DNA of 64,000 nucleotides from Rhizobium sp. NZLR1. Its GTDB lineage: Bacteria > Pseudomonadota > Alphaproteobacteria > Rhizobiales > Rhizobiaceae. The DNA is taken from NCBI RefSeq assembly GCF_017357385.1, contig NZ_CP071634.1, positions 1-64,000 of the forward strand. Direction: 5' to 3'. Of this stretch, positions 51,980 through 61,324 are shown in pieces (position 1 is the first letter of the stretch; every line of letters begins with the position of its first letter). The notes beneath the pieces are model-generated. The model did no database searches. It worked only from the letters and a program-made list of their open reading frames with translations, and was not told where the DNA came from. The translations under genes and the position numbers were made by a program.

Positions 51980-53188
51980 CTATTCCGCGCCGACGAGGGA
52001 AAGGTGGCTGCCGCGGCCGTCGATCCATCGGCCGACGGTCTGCGAGATGTGGTCCAGCCCCTCGAGATGCATATTGCTGCCGCTCTTTGATGGCGGCAGC
52101 CGGGAGGGAAGACGCTTCAGAGCCTCGGCCATGATGGTCGGATCGACCGATTGTTCCGGCAGCAGCATGTCGACGAGTCCGAGCTCGCTTGCCCGCTGGG
52201 CGCGCAGCAACTGTTCCTCGCGCGGCTTGACGCGCGGCACAATGAGGGCCGGCTTGTCGAAGGAGAGGATCTCGCAATAGGTGTTGTAGCCGCCCATCGC
52301 GACGACGCCGGTGGCGCCGTCGATCAGCTCTTCCATGTGGTTGTCGAACTCGATCACCTCGATATACGGGATGGCTTCGCCCTTCTGCACCAGCTTGGCG
52401 CGCTCGGCGGCCGGCATATAGGGTCCGAGCACGACGAGCGCCTTCTGCGTCAGCGTCGGATCGGCCTCGTAGGCGTTCATGACGTCGTGGACGAGATCGG
52501 AGCCGTCGCCGCCGCCGCCTGTGGTGACCAGGAGGTAATTGTCCTTGCGGGCGTTGACCGAGGTCTTGCCCTTGGAGACGCTGCGCTGCAGAAAACCGAC
52601 GAAATCCATCTTCCGGCGCAGGCTGGCCGGCACGTCGAGACCAACAAGCGGATCGTAGAAATCAGGCGGGCCATAGACCCAGACGCTGTCGTAATATTGG
52701 TCGATCTTCTGCATGATGCCGTTCCTCTTCCACTCGGCGTCGAGCAGATGCGGCGCGTCCATGACTTCGCGCAGGCCGAGCACCAGCACGGTGCCGCGGG
52801 CCTTGAGATAGGCCAGAGTATCCTCGACCTCCCCTTTCAGTCCCATCGGCTCCTTGTCGACGATGAAAATATCGGGCTGGAAGGTCTCGGCCGTATGGCG
52901 GATGCTCGATTCGCGCATTTTCAGCGTCTCGTGCAGGTCGATATGGCTGGCGAGCGACGTATATTCGCCGTTGCGGAGCTTGATGACGCTCGGGATCTTC
53001 ACGAAGTCGACGCGGGCGCGGTAATCGAAGGCGCCGGCGATCGTCGCCCCTGAAATGATCAGGATGTTGAGGCCGCGATAATCCTCGACCAGCGCATGGG
53101 CGATGGCGCGACAGCGGCGCAGGTGGCCGAGACCGAAGGTGTCGTGGCTGTACATGAGGATGCGCGCATCTTCGAGTCGTCTGGACAT
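51980..53188 (-). CDS. GT28-like glycosyltransferase, first of the trio
   Basis: A 402-residue putative GT-B glycosyltransferase starting MSRRLEDARILMYSHDTFGLGHLRR; AGAAGGG lies seven bases before ATG 53188, while an in-frame ATG at 53194 touches the Shine-Dalgarno. FGLGHLRRCRAIAHAL resembles the MurG-like opening of the third gene. A C-terminal MGGYNTYCEILSFDKPALIVPR segment parallels the donor-binding site. It is 96 bp downstream of the peptide ABC operon on the same strand. Substrates are not predictable. Confidence 0.8.
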   Translation of the reverse strand: MSRRLEDARILMYSHDTFGLGHLRRCRAIAHALVEDYRGLNILIISGATIAGAFDYRARVDFVKIPSVIKLRNGEYTSLASHIDLHETLKMRESSIRHTAETFQPDIFIVDKEPMGLKGEVEDTLAYLKARGTVLVLGLREVMDAPHLLDAEWKRNGIMQKIDQYYDSVWVYGPPDFYDPLVGLDVPASLRRKMDFVGFLQRSVSKGKTSVNARKDNYLLVTTGGGGDGSDLVHDVMNAYEADPTLTQKALVVLGPYMPAAERAKLVQKGEAIPYIEVIEFDNHMEELIDGATGVVAMGGYNTYCEILSFDKPALIVPRVKPREEQLLRAQRASELGLVDMLLPEQSVDPTIMAEALKRLPSRLPPSKSGSNMHLEGLDHISQTVGRWIDGRGSHLSLVGAE

Positions 53189-53284
53189 GGGCATCCCTTC
53201 TGGGCTGAGCAACATGGTTAGTACCCCCACCGTCCGGAGGCCAGGAGATGGGGGCGGTGCCGTGAGGCGCCGCGGAACTTCCTG

Positions 53285-54457
53285 CTATTTGTAGGGATCT
53301 GCCGCATCACGCAAGCCGTCTCCCAGAAAGTTGAACGCCAAAATGACAAGAACAACAGGAATGATCGGATAGAGCAACCAAGGATAAAAGGCGATGACGC
53401 TGACGCTTTTTGCCTCGGTCAGCAGAATACCCCAGCTGGTGATCGGCGGGCGAAGACCGAGGCCCAAGAAGGAGAGTGCGGTCTCGCCGAGGATCATGCC
53501 GGGGATTGAAATCGTCGCCGAGGCAATGAGATGCGACATGAAACCCGGCACCAGATGCCGGCCGATGATGCGCGGCGTGCTGGCGCCCATCAGCTGTGCC
53601 GCCTGGACGTAGTCCTCCTCGCGCAACGCCAGCAGCTTGGAGCGCACCGCGCGGGCAAGCCCCGTCCAGTCGATGATGCCGAGGATGACGGTGATGCCGA
53701 AATAGATGACGATCGGGCTCCAGGTCACCGGCATGATCGCCGCCAGCGCCATCCACAGCGGCAGGCTCGGCAGCGATTGCAGCACTTCGATCAGGCGCTG
53801 GACGATGAGATCGAAAATGCCGCCGCGATAACCGGCAAGGCCGCCGATGACGATGCCGAGCACGAAGCTGATCGAAATGCCGATCAGACCGATCGTCAGC
53901 GATATCCGTGCGCCGTAGAGAATGCGCGACAGCACGTCACGGCCGAGCCGGTCAGTGCCGAGCAGGAACATCTGCCCGCCGATTGCCGGGCAGACCAGAT
54001 GATAGTTCGAGGCGGCAATTCCCCAGAATTTATAGGCATCGCCGCGGCAGAAGAAACGGATCGGCTGCACGTCGTTCGTCTTGTCGGCATAGACGCGGTG
54101 CAGAGTGTCGAGATCGAGCGTCATGCTGCGGCCGTAGACGAACGGACCGACGAAGCTGCCCTTGTCGAAGAAATGGATGCTTTGCGGCGGCGCATGGATG
54201 AAATCGACGTTGCGCGTGTGCAGACCGTAGGGCGCCAGGAATTCGACGATCAGGATCATCAGGTAGACGAGGGCGAGAAAGATGCCGGAGATCAAGGCCA
54301 GCTTGTGCTGCTTGAACTTCCACCACATCAGCTGCTTTTGCGAGGCGAGATGGATGCGCGATTGCGCCGCCGTCATGGTCTCGGTCGCCAAGGGGTCGAA
54401 AGGCGCGGTCGAGACATAATGCGGAAGCGGCGCGCCGGGTGCGGGAAGGGGCGACAT
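53285..54457 (-). CDS. peptide-type ABC importer permease (DppC/YejE-like)
   Basis: A 390-residue inner-membrane permease with six or more helices. The EAA-like coupling loop is DYVQAAQLMGASTPRIIGRHLVPGF. GTDRLGRDVLSRILYGARISL is the hallmark of DppC/OppC-type subunits. Its N-terminus is longer than usual (about 50 residues), and a 100-residue periplasmic loop precedes the conserved part, as in YejE. The start overlaps the preceding permease by one base (TAATG). It is last in a four-gene importer operon. Confidence 0.93.
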   Translation of the reverse strand: MSPLPAPGAPLPHYVSTAPFDPLATETMTAAQSRIHLASQKQLMWWKFKQHKLALISGIFLALVYLMILIVEFLAPYGLHTRNVDFIHAPPQSIHFFDKGSFVGPFVYGRSMTLDLDTLHRVYADKTNDVQPIRFFCRGDAYKFWGIAASNYHLVCPAIGGQMFLLGTDRLGRDVLSRILYGARISLTIGLIGISISFVLGIVIGGLAGYRGGIFDLIVQRLIEVLQSLPSLPLWMALAAIMPVTWSPIVIYFGITVILGIIDWTGLARAVRSKLLALREEDYVQAAQLMGASTPRIIGRHLVPGFMSHLIASATISIPGMILGETALSFLGLGLRPPITSWGILLTEAKSVSVIAFYPWLLYPIIPVVLVILAFNFLGDGLRDAADPYK

Positions 54458-55455
54458 TATTTGGTGCTCCTGCCTTGCAGACGGATGCGGGGATCGAGAA
54501 AGCCGAGGGCGATGTCGGAGATCAAAACGCCGATGACGTTGAGGAAGGCCAAAAACATCAGGAACGAGCCGGCGAGATACATGTCCTGGCTCTGCAGCGC
54601 CTTGATGAGCATCGGTCCCGTCGTCTCCAGCGACAGGACGATTGCAACGATCTCGGCGCCCGAGATGATCGACGGCAGGATCGAGCCGATGTCGGCGACG
54701 AAGAAGTTGAGCGCCATGCGCAGCGGATATTTGAGCAGCGCCCGCATCGGATGCAGACCCTTGGCGCGCGCTGTCGTCACATATTGCTTCTGCATCTCGT
54801 CGAGCAGGTTGGCGCGCAAGCGGCGGATCATGCCGGCGGTGCCGGCCGTGCCGACGATGATGACGGGGATCCAGAGATGGGAGAGGATCGACCGCGCCTT
54901 CTCCCAGCTCATCGGCGCCGAGATATATTGCTGGTCCATCAGATGGCCGATCGAGATGCCGAACCAGATATTGGCGAAATACATCAGGATCAGCGCCAGC
55001 ATGAAGTTCGGTATGGCGATGCCGAGCAGGCCGAAGAAGGTCAGCCCGTAATCGCTCCAGCTATACTGGTGCGTGGCCGAATAGATGCCGATTGGAAAGG
55101 CGATCAGCCAGGTAAGCAGGATAGTGGTGAAGGAGACGAGGATCGTCAGCCACAGGCGCTCGCCGACGACGTCGGAGACCGGCAGCTGGTATTCGAAGGA
55201 ATAGCCGAAATCGCCGTGCAGCATGCCGCCGACCCAGTAGAAATAGCGCACGATCTCCGGCTTGTCGAAGCCGTATTGCTGGCGCATCTCCTCGATTTCC
55301 TGGAGGTTGGCGGTCTCGCCGGAGGCGCGCAGTTCGGCGATCTGGCTTTCGAAGAAGTCGCCCGGCGGCAGCTCGATGATGGTGAAAACCAGCGCTGAAA
55401 TGACGAAGAGCGTCGGCACCATGGCGGCGATGCGCCAGAGAATGTATCTGAGCAC
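54457..55455 (-). CDS. peptide-type ABC importer permease (DppB/YejB-like)
   Basis: A 332-residue permease with six helices. It opens MLRYILWRIAAMVPTLFVIS, like DppB-type proteins. The coupling motif is YVTTARAKGLHPMRALLKYPLRMA. The overlap with the next permease by one base and 3-bp gap from the binding-protein gene confirm the operon. It pairs with the DppC-like subunit to form the membrane channel. Substrate: peptides or other oligomeric solutes. Confidence 0.93.
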   Translation of the reverse strand: MLRYILWRIAAMVPTLFVISALVFTIIELPPGDFFESQIAELRASGETANLQEIEEMRQQYGFDKPEIVRYFYWVGGMLHGDFGYSFEYQLPVSDVVGERLWLTILVSFTTILLTWLIAFPIGIYSATHQYSWSDYGLTFFGLLGIAIPNFMLALILMYFANIWFGISIGHLMDQQYISAPMSWEKARSILSHLWIPVIIVGTAGTAGMIRRLRANLLDEMQKQYVTTARAKGLHPMRALLKYPLRMALNFFVADIGSILPSIISGAEIVAIVLSLETTGPMLIKALQSQDMYLAGSFLMFLAFLNVIGVLISDIALGFLDPRIRLQGRSTK

Positions 55456-55458
55456 GCC

Positions 55459-57366
55459 TCAGGCCTCCTTGTACCAGAATGTATCCGGCATGTAGATGCC
55501 GAGATAGGAGGTGGGATCGAAGCCGTAGAGGGCTTTCTCCGGCAGGTTCTGCAGCTTGGCGGCGCAAAGGACCGGCTGCAGCGTGCTGTTGATCAGCCCG
55601 ATCGAGAACACCTGCTGCGTATAGAGCGACAGCATCTTGTGCCAGATCACCTGGCGCTCCTCGAATTTCGCCGTCGAGCCCCATTGGCCGAGCAGGTCGA
55701 CCAGTTCGGCTGCTTCCGGCAAGTCCGGTGCGGCGCCCTCCTGGCCGGCGGAGAGGTAATGCATGCCCCAGAGCGGCCATTGCAGCTGATCGTCGAGCGT
55801 CGGCGCCAGCCCTGAGGGCGACATGTCGGCCGTCGGCACGCCATTGTCGAGCCCGTACCAGATCGACATCATGATCGAGCCGCTCATGGCGCGGTTGCGG
55901 AAGACGTCGCGCTGCGAGGTGCGGGTATAGAGCGCAAGGCCGATATTGGCCCAGTGATCGTGGACCAGCTCCAGCACGTCGGTATCGAGATTGCTCTCGC
56001 CGGCGGTTTCGACGGTGATCTCGGCGCGCCGCCCGTCCGGCAACAGCCGGATGCCGTCATCGCCGCGCTGGGTCAGGCCGAGCTCATCGAGCAGGCGGTT
56101 GGCCTCGTCGACATCGAACTTCACGAAGGCATCGGCATATTCCTGTTTGAACAGCGGACTGTCGGGTAGGACGGTATCGGCACTCGGCGTGCCGAGGCCG
56201 TAGAAGGCGACCATGTTGATCTCGTGCCGGTCGATCGCCAGCGACAAGGCGCGGCGCAGGCGCACGTCGCGGAAAAGGCCGCGCCACACCTCGTCGGCGC
56301 AGTTGAGGTTCGGCAACAGCGTGATGCGCGAGCCGCGCGCCACCTTCCAGAGATTGACCTTCACCGGGAAGCGCTTCTCGGCCTCCTTCAGGAAGGTGTA
56401 GTCGTTGAAATCGATGCCGGTCGCCTGCAGGTCGGCCTCGCCGGCACCCGCCTTGGCGGCGATGATCGACGAGGAGGAGACGTTGAGAATGAACCGGTCG
56501 AGATAGGGAAGCTGCCTGCCGGTCTCGTCGACGCGGTGGAAGAACGGATTGCGATCGAAGACGAATTGTTCGGCCGGCAGCGGCGTCGTATTGCGCCAGG
56601 GATCGAGCGTCGGCAGGTTGGGATTCTCAGGCCGGTAGGAGCGGGCCATCTTGATGTGCAGGTCCTGCCACTTCTTGACGCGGTTGGCCTGCATCATCTG
56701 GTCCATCTTCGCCTGGTCAGGCTGGAACTTCTTATGGAACTGCTTGAGATAATGCGCAGGCCCGACGATGACCAGCGGGATGGGGCCGGCCAGCGTCGGC
56801 AGGAACATCGGGTTGGGTTTATCCCAGGTGTAGCGCACCGTCAGCGGATCGAGCATCTCGAAGCGCGGCAGGCTGCCATGAGGGCGAAGCTCCAGCGCAC
56901 CGCCGCCGGGCGTCAGCTTGTCGTTCAGGATGACGTCTTCCCACCAGTAGCGGAAATCGTCGGCCGTGAACGGCTGGCCGTCTGACCATTTATGGCCCTC
57001 GCGCAGCGTGAAGGTGAAGACGGTGTCGTCCTCCGAGCGGAAATCGGCGAGGATATCCGGCTGGAACTGCAGGTGCTTGTTGTAGCCGACCATGCGGGCA
57101 TAGCCGTAGATCGTCATGAAGCGGATGTCGCGCTGGCTGCCGATGATGGTGCGCACCGTGCCGCCGTAGCTGCCGGGTGCAAGCCCCATTTCCTTCAGGT
57201 TGACGATGCGAGGGCGAGCGGGAATGCGCTCGGCCATCGGCGGCAGGCTGCCGGATGTGAGCTGGTCCTTGAGGAATTCCGGCTCGCCGGCCTGTTGCGC
57301 CCGAAGCACCGCCGGCGCGATCGCTGCGCCGACAAGGCCGCCCAGAAAAATGCGACGCGTCACCAT
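55459..57366 (-). CDS. extracellular solute-binding protein family 5, Tat signal
   Basis: A 635-residue periplasmic binding protein of the SBP_bac_5 family. [23 protein letters not shown] is a Tat-type signal (TRRIFLG), with cleavage near AxA around residue 22. LREGHKWSDGQPFTADDFRYWWEDV is the family signature. Export in folded form is implied. The gene overlaps the ATPase gene by seven bases and is followed by the two permeases. Length is above the 520-540 typical of DppA, which is seen in some rhizobial oligomer importers. Confidence 0.92.
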   Translation of the reverse strand: MVTRRIFLGGLVGAAIAPAVLRAQQAGEPEFLKDQLTSGSLPPMAERIPARPRIVNLKEMGLAPGSYGGTVRTIIGSQRDIRFMTIYGYARMVGYNKHLQFQPDILADFRSEDDTVFTFTLREGHKWSDGQPFTADDFRYWWEDVILNDKLTPGGGALELRPHGSLPRFEMLDPLTVRYTWDKPNPMFLPTLAGPIPLVIVGPAHYLKQFHKKFQPDQAKMDQMMQANRVKKWQDLHIKMARSYRPENPNLPTLDPWRNTTPLPAEQFVFDRNPFFHRVDETGRQLPYLDRFILNVSSSSIIAAKAGAGEADLQATGIDFNDYTFLKEAEKRFPVKVNLWKVARGSRITLLPNLNCADEVWRGLFRDVRLRRALSLAIDRHEINMVAFYGLGTPSADTVLPDSPLFKQEYADAFVKFDVDEANRLLDELGLTQRGDDGIRLLPDGRRAEITVETAGESNLDTDVLELVHDHWANIGLALYTRTSQRDVFRNRAMSGSIMMSIWYGLDNGVPTADMSPSGLAPTLDDQLQWPLWGMHYLSAGQEGAAPDLPEAAELVDLLGQWGSTAKFEERQVIWHKMLSLYTQQVFSIGLINSTLQPVLCAAKLQNLPEKALYGFDPTSYLGIYMPDTFWYKEA

Positions 57367-59255
57367 CCGCGCAACTCCTTGGCATCGGCGCCTTTGCGGG
57401 CGCGCACCAGATGGCCGTCGCCGAGATCGGCATAGGCAAGCTCGGAGGCGTCGTCATGCGCGGCGGTGAAGGTCGCGCCCCAGTTCTGCTTGTCGGCAGC
57501 GCCGTTTTCCCGGAGCGCCTTGAAATCGAGCGGCCGGTCGAGATCGGGGAAGGGGACGGCGGCGAGCAGCGATTTCGTATAGGGGTGCACCGGGTCGCGC
57601 AGGATGATCTCGCGCGGCGCGATCTCGACGATGCGGCCCTTGCACATCACCGCGATGCGGTCGGCCATGTAATCGACGACGGCGAGATTATGCGAGATGA
57701 AGAGATAGGTCAGCCCCAGCTCTTTTTGCAGATCCTTCAGCAGATTGAGGATCTGCGCCTGGACGGAAACGTCGAGAGCCGAGACCGGCTCGTCGAGGAT
57801 GACGAGCTTCGGGCCGAGCGCCAGGGCGCGGGCGATGCCGATGCGCTGGCGCTGGCCGCCCGAAAAACTATGCGGGTAGCGGCTGAGATAACGCTTGTCG
57901 AGGCCGATCGCCGCCATCAAGCCTTCGACCTTGCGCTTGCGCTCGTCACTGTCGCCGCGGTCGTGGATCTCCAGCGGTTCGCTGAGGATGTTGCGCACCG
58001 TCATGCGCGGCGAGAGCGAGGAGACCGGATCCTGGAACACCATCTGGATCTTGGTGCGCATATCCTGCAACGCTTCGCCGCGCACCGAAAGCACGTCGAT
58101 TACGTCCTTGCCGTCGTTGAACACCACCGCGCCGCTGTCGGGTGTGATGGCGCGCATCAGGATCTTGCTGAGCGTCGTCTTGCCGCAACCGGATTCGCCG
58201 ACCAGGCCGAGGCATTCACCGCGGCGGATGTCGAAGCTGACGTCGTCGACGGCGTGCACGACGGCGGCTTCGTGCTTGCCGAGGAAACTGCGCTTGCGCG
58301 TCTTATAGGTTTTCGAGAGGTTGGCGACCGAAAGCAGTGTGCCCGGCGCCTCCGCCTGCAACGGCTTCTTCTTGCCGACGAGGGTCTCGAGATTGACCGG
58401 CACGTCGCGCAGCGCCTTCAGCCGCTCGCCGGGTTTCATGTCGAAATGCGGAACGGCGGCCATCAGCGCCTTGAGATAGGGATGCTGCGGATTGCGGAAG
58501 ATTGCCTCTACCGGCCCGGCCTCCATGATCTCGCCGTGATAGATGACGACCACCTCGTCGGCCATATTGGCGACGATGCCGAGATCGTGGGTGATGAGCA
58601 GCATCGCCATGCCGAGCTTGGCCTGCAGATCGCGCAGCAGCTCGAGGATCTGCGCCTGGATCGTCACGTCGAGCGCCGTTGTCGGCTCGTCGGCGATCAG
58701 CAGCGCCGGCTTGCAGATCAGCGCCATGGCGATCATCGCGCGCTGGCGCATGCCGCCGGACAGTTCGAACGGATACATGTCGTAGGTGCGGTGGGGATTG
58801 GAAAAGCCGACGAGGCCGAGCATTTCCTCGGTCTTCTCCCGTGCTTCCTGCTTGTCGGCTTCGGTATGGATCAGCAGCGCTTCGCCGATCTGGTTGCCGA
58901 CGGTGTGCAGCGGCGAGAGCGAGGTCATCGGCTCCTGGAAAATCGTCGCCATGCGCCGGCCGCGCAGGTCGCGCATTTCCTCGCTGTCGCGCGAGAGCGA
59001 CAGAATATCGGTCGCGGTGCCGTCGAGCGGATCGGTGAAGAGGATGCGGCCGGAGGCGCTGGCCGGGTTGGGCAGAATGCCCATGACCGACTGGCTGATC
59101 ACCGATTTGCCGGAGCCGGATTCGCCGACGAGAGCGGTGACCTTGCCCGGAAGGATGCGAAGATTGGCTTCCTTTACGACGCGCAGCCGGTCGCCGAAAA
59201 CCGAGAAGGAAACGTCGAGATTTTCAATACGCAACAAATCGGCTGCAGACGCCAT
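57360..59255 (-). CDS. dual-domain ABC importer ATPase (DppDF-type fusion)
   Basis: A 631-residue ATPase with two NBDs. The first has Walker [10 protein letters not shown], signature [15 protein letters not shown] and Walker [13 protein letters not shown]. The second has [24 protein letters not shown] and [11 protein letters not shown]. Both are intact, with the oligopeptide C-terminal domain in each half ([14 protein letters not shown], [10 protein letters not shown]). ATG 59255 ([13 protein letters not shown]) is chosen over a longer frame to 59336. First gene of the importer operon; the following genes overlap. Confidence 0.94.
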   Translation of the reverse strand: MASAADLLRIENLDVSFSVFGDRLRVVKEANLRILPGKVTALVGESGSGKSVISQSVMGILPNPASASGRILFTDPLDGTATDILSLSRDSEEMRDLRGRRMATIFQEPMTSLSPLHTVGNQIGEALLIHTEADKQEAREKTEEMLGLVGFSNPHRTYDMYPFELSGGMRQRAMIAMALICKPALLIADEPTTALDVTIQAQILELLRDLQAKLGMAMLLITHDLGIVANMADEVVVIYHGEIMEAGPVEAIFRNPQHPYLKALMAAVPHFDMKPGERLKALRDVPVNLETLVGKKKPLQAEAPGTLLSVANLSKTYKTRKRSFLGKHEAAVVHAVDDVSFDIRRGECLGLVGESGCGKTTLSKILMRAITPDSGAVVFNDGKDVIDVLSVRGEALQDMRTKIQMVFQDPVSSLSPRMTVRNILSEPLEIHDRGDSDERKRKVEGLMAAIGLDKRYLSRYPHSFSGGQRQRIGIARALALGPKLVILDEPVSALDVSVQAQILNLLKDLQKELGLTYLFISHNLAVVDYMADRIAVMCKGRIVEIAPREIILRDPVHPYTKSLLAAVPFPDLDRPLDFKALRENGAADKQNWGATFTAAHDDASELAYADLGDGHLVRARKGADAKELRGW

Positions 59256-59411
59256 ACCAATGAAATTCCCCAGTCTTCTATGTTCCCGTTGAGGCAACAC
59301 TATCGTACCGCAAACGGGGTGTCTAGCAGATGACAATCAAGGGAAAACTGCCACGTCCCGCCGAAGTTCCCCAGGCGGGATGCGCAGATTTATGGCAGGA
59401 GTTTCGTGGCT

Positions 59412-60755
59412 TTACTGGATGAACTTCTCCATGGTTGTGCGCTCGACTTGTTTCTTCGCGTCACGGTGCAGGAGAATGACCTGCTCGGCTTCTGAAAGTC
59501 CGTTCTGGACGGCCTCGCGGAAGCTCTCGTCGACGTTGATCTCGGGGGTGGGCGCACGCGGCTGCAGCACCGTCACCTTCTGGCGGATGCCGCGCAGCTT
59601 TTCTTCGCCGAGCGTCGTCCATTCGCCGCCGCAATAACCGGCGAAGGCCTGGCTGGCGACGACCTCGCGGCCGTATTTCTTCGTCAGGATCTGCAGGCGC
59701 TGCACCTCGTTGACCGCCGAGCCGAAGGCCGAGAAGGTCAGCCGATCCTTGAGGCCGACATTGCCGAACATGACGTTGCCGACGTGCAGGCCGATGCCGT
59801 AGCCGACCTTGCTGAGGCCTTTCTGCTCGCGATCCCTGTTGAGTTCGGCAACCCGCGCCTGCGCTTGATGGACGGCGGAAAGTGCTGCCTCGCAGGCGAT
59901 TTTCGACGGGTCCTTGTGGCGCCCGCAGGGGTAGACGGCGAGGAAGCCGTCGCCGAGGAAACTCAGTATCTCGCCGCCATTGCGGTTGAACGGCGCGGCG
60001 ATCGCGTCGAAGAACTGGTTCAGCGTGTCGATATAGGCCTGGCGGCCTTCCTTTTCGGCATACACGGTGGATTCGCGCATGTCGCCCATGACCAGGGCGG
60101 CGCGGATCGTCTCGCCGTCGCCGCGGCGGATCTGGCCGTTCAGCACCCGCTTACCGGCATCGCCGCCGAGATAGGTGGTCAGCATGTTGTTGGCGAGCTT
60201 GCCGAGCACGGCCATCTTGGCGGCGACGGCCAGATGGTTCTGCATTCTCAGCAGCGCATCGATCATGTCGTCGGAAAAGCCGTTATGGTGGTCGGTCGAC
60301 CAGGAGCCCATCATGCCCTGCACCGAACCGTCGCCGAAGGGCTGCACGAAGGCCAGGTAATCGGTGATAGCGTCCTTGCGCAGGTCCTCGAAGATCGGGA
60401 ATTCGGCCGGCCCTTCCTGCATCAGCCGGCGGCGGATGTGCTGCAGATTGTTGTCGAGCAGGTAATAATAAGGGCTCTGCAGGAAGCGGTCCGGCTTCTG
60501 CCCGGCCGGCATGCGGAAGCCCTCGATGGTGACGCCACTGGCGCGCCGCCAGGTGAAGCTCAGCGCGTCGTAGAGCGGATGCAGCATCGAAAAGGTCAGA
60601 TGCACGCGCGCAATCGGCAGGCCGGCGGAGGCGAGCCGTTCGCAGAAACCGCGCACAATGTTTTCCAGCTCGTCTCCGGCCAGCGAAGAGTTCGTCAGCC
60701 ATTCGGCGACCCGGTCCAACAGGATGGAGGAGACGCTGGATTCGATCGTGCTCAT
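59412..60755 (-). CDS. class III adenylate/guanylate cyclase
   Basis: A nucleotidyl cyclase of about 447 residues from ATG 60755 (MSTIESSVSS); the open frame reaches 60824 and no Shine-Dalgarno decides. The catalytic domain, about 240-400, has VMGDMREST with the first metal Asp and LSFLGDGFLAVYP with the second, the class III pattern. The N-terminal half is a GAF-like or unknown sensor region (PYYYLLDNNLQHIRRRL). No membrane segment is seen. It is about 6 kb beyond the glycosyltransferase cluster that ends in the stand-alone cNMP-binding protein, so it could feed that receptor, but this is inference. Confidence 0.88.
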   Translation of the reverse strand: MSTIESSVSSILLDRVAEWLTNSSLAGDELENIVRGFCERLASAGLPIARVHLTFSMLHPLYDALSFTWRRASGVTIEGFRMPAGQKPDRFLQSPYYYLLDNNLQHIRRRLMQEGPAEFPIFEDLRKDAITDYLAFVQPFGDGSVQGMMGSWSTDHHNGFSDDMIDALLRMQNHLAVAAKMAVLGKLANNMLTTYLGGDAGKRVLNGQIRRGDGETIRAALVMGDMRESTVYAEKEGRQAYIDTLNQFFDAIAAPFNRNGGEILSFLGDGFLAVYPCGRHKDPSKIACEAALSAVHQAQARVAELNRDREQKGLSKVGYGIGLHVGNVMFGNVGLKDRLTFSAFGSAVNEVQRLQILTKKYGREVVASQAFAGYCGGEWTTLGEEKLRGIRQKVTVLQPRAPTPEINVDESFREAVQNGLSEAEQVILLHRDAKKQVERTTMEKFIQ

Positions 60756-61324
60756 TCTCGGTATGATCCTCATAAGCCACGCCATCCTCAAGAGCCAAAA
60801 ATCCCCCGGCCGGCACATTTTCATGCGCAGGTCACAAGGAAATCAGGATGTACGAGCGGTATTATTTGTCAACGATCTGCCGAGAGCCCGGCAGCGGCAC
60901 CCCTTTGCTCCCTATCGGGGGATCGGAGGGGCGGTCCTTTCACGGCGGTTCATTATCAAAAGTCAAAATAGGGATGCTGCAAATGCGAAACAATGGGATC
61001 GGCATTTTTTGTGCCCTGAAGTTGCAGCAAAGGATGGCGGCGGGGCATTTTGGCCACACCCCGGCTAAGGGGTTTTCAAATATGTCGGCGAGACCTGCCC
61101 CTCATCCGCCTGCCGAGCCGCGACCTCTCCGTTCCCACCCACCTCGCGCAGGGCACGTCCCCTCTCCCCGTTTTTACGGGGAGAGGGCTAGGGTGAGGGG
61201 AAGCCACTGGCATCGACAGGACGGCATGCCGCCGGGAAAAGAGGAACATCCGCCCCCGGGTTTAATTCACCGCAATCATGCATTAGATCAGCTTCCTGAA
61301 TTTCCCCGTTTGAAAGATCCCGCC
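60756..61324. other. 569-bp intergenic region with RIME repeat
   Basis: Lies between the divergent cyclase and dehydrogenase genes. The left part (60756-61096) is AT-richer and probably holds promoters for both genes, though I identify no firm boxes. A RIME-type repeat fills 61097-61200. An open frame continues upstream of the dehydrogenase through the repeat, but I take it as non-coding. Confidence 0.5.
61097..61200. repeat. RIME-type rhizobial intergenic mosaic element (copy 2)
   Basis: The 104-bp element runs from GCCCCTCATCCG to GGGTGAGGGG. It contains a perfect 11-bp hairpin CCTCTCCCCGT-N4-CGGGGAGAGG-like region. It aligns with the reverse complement of 27859-27994 but lacks about 40 bp. 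It lies in the leader of the dehydrogenase gene. Confidence 0.75.

Noticed and set aside
60848..61324. 159-codon extension of the dehydrogenase frame
   Set aside because: It crosses a RIME repeat and adds sequence not seen in the WbpA/TviB family.
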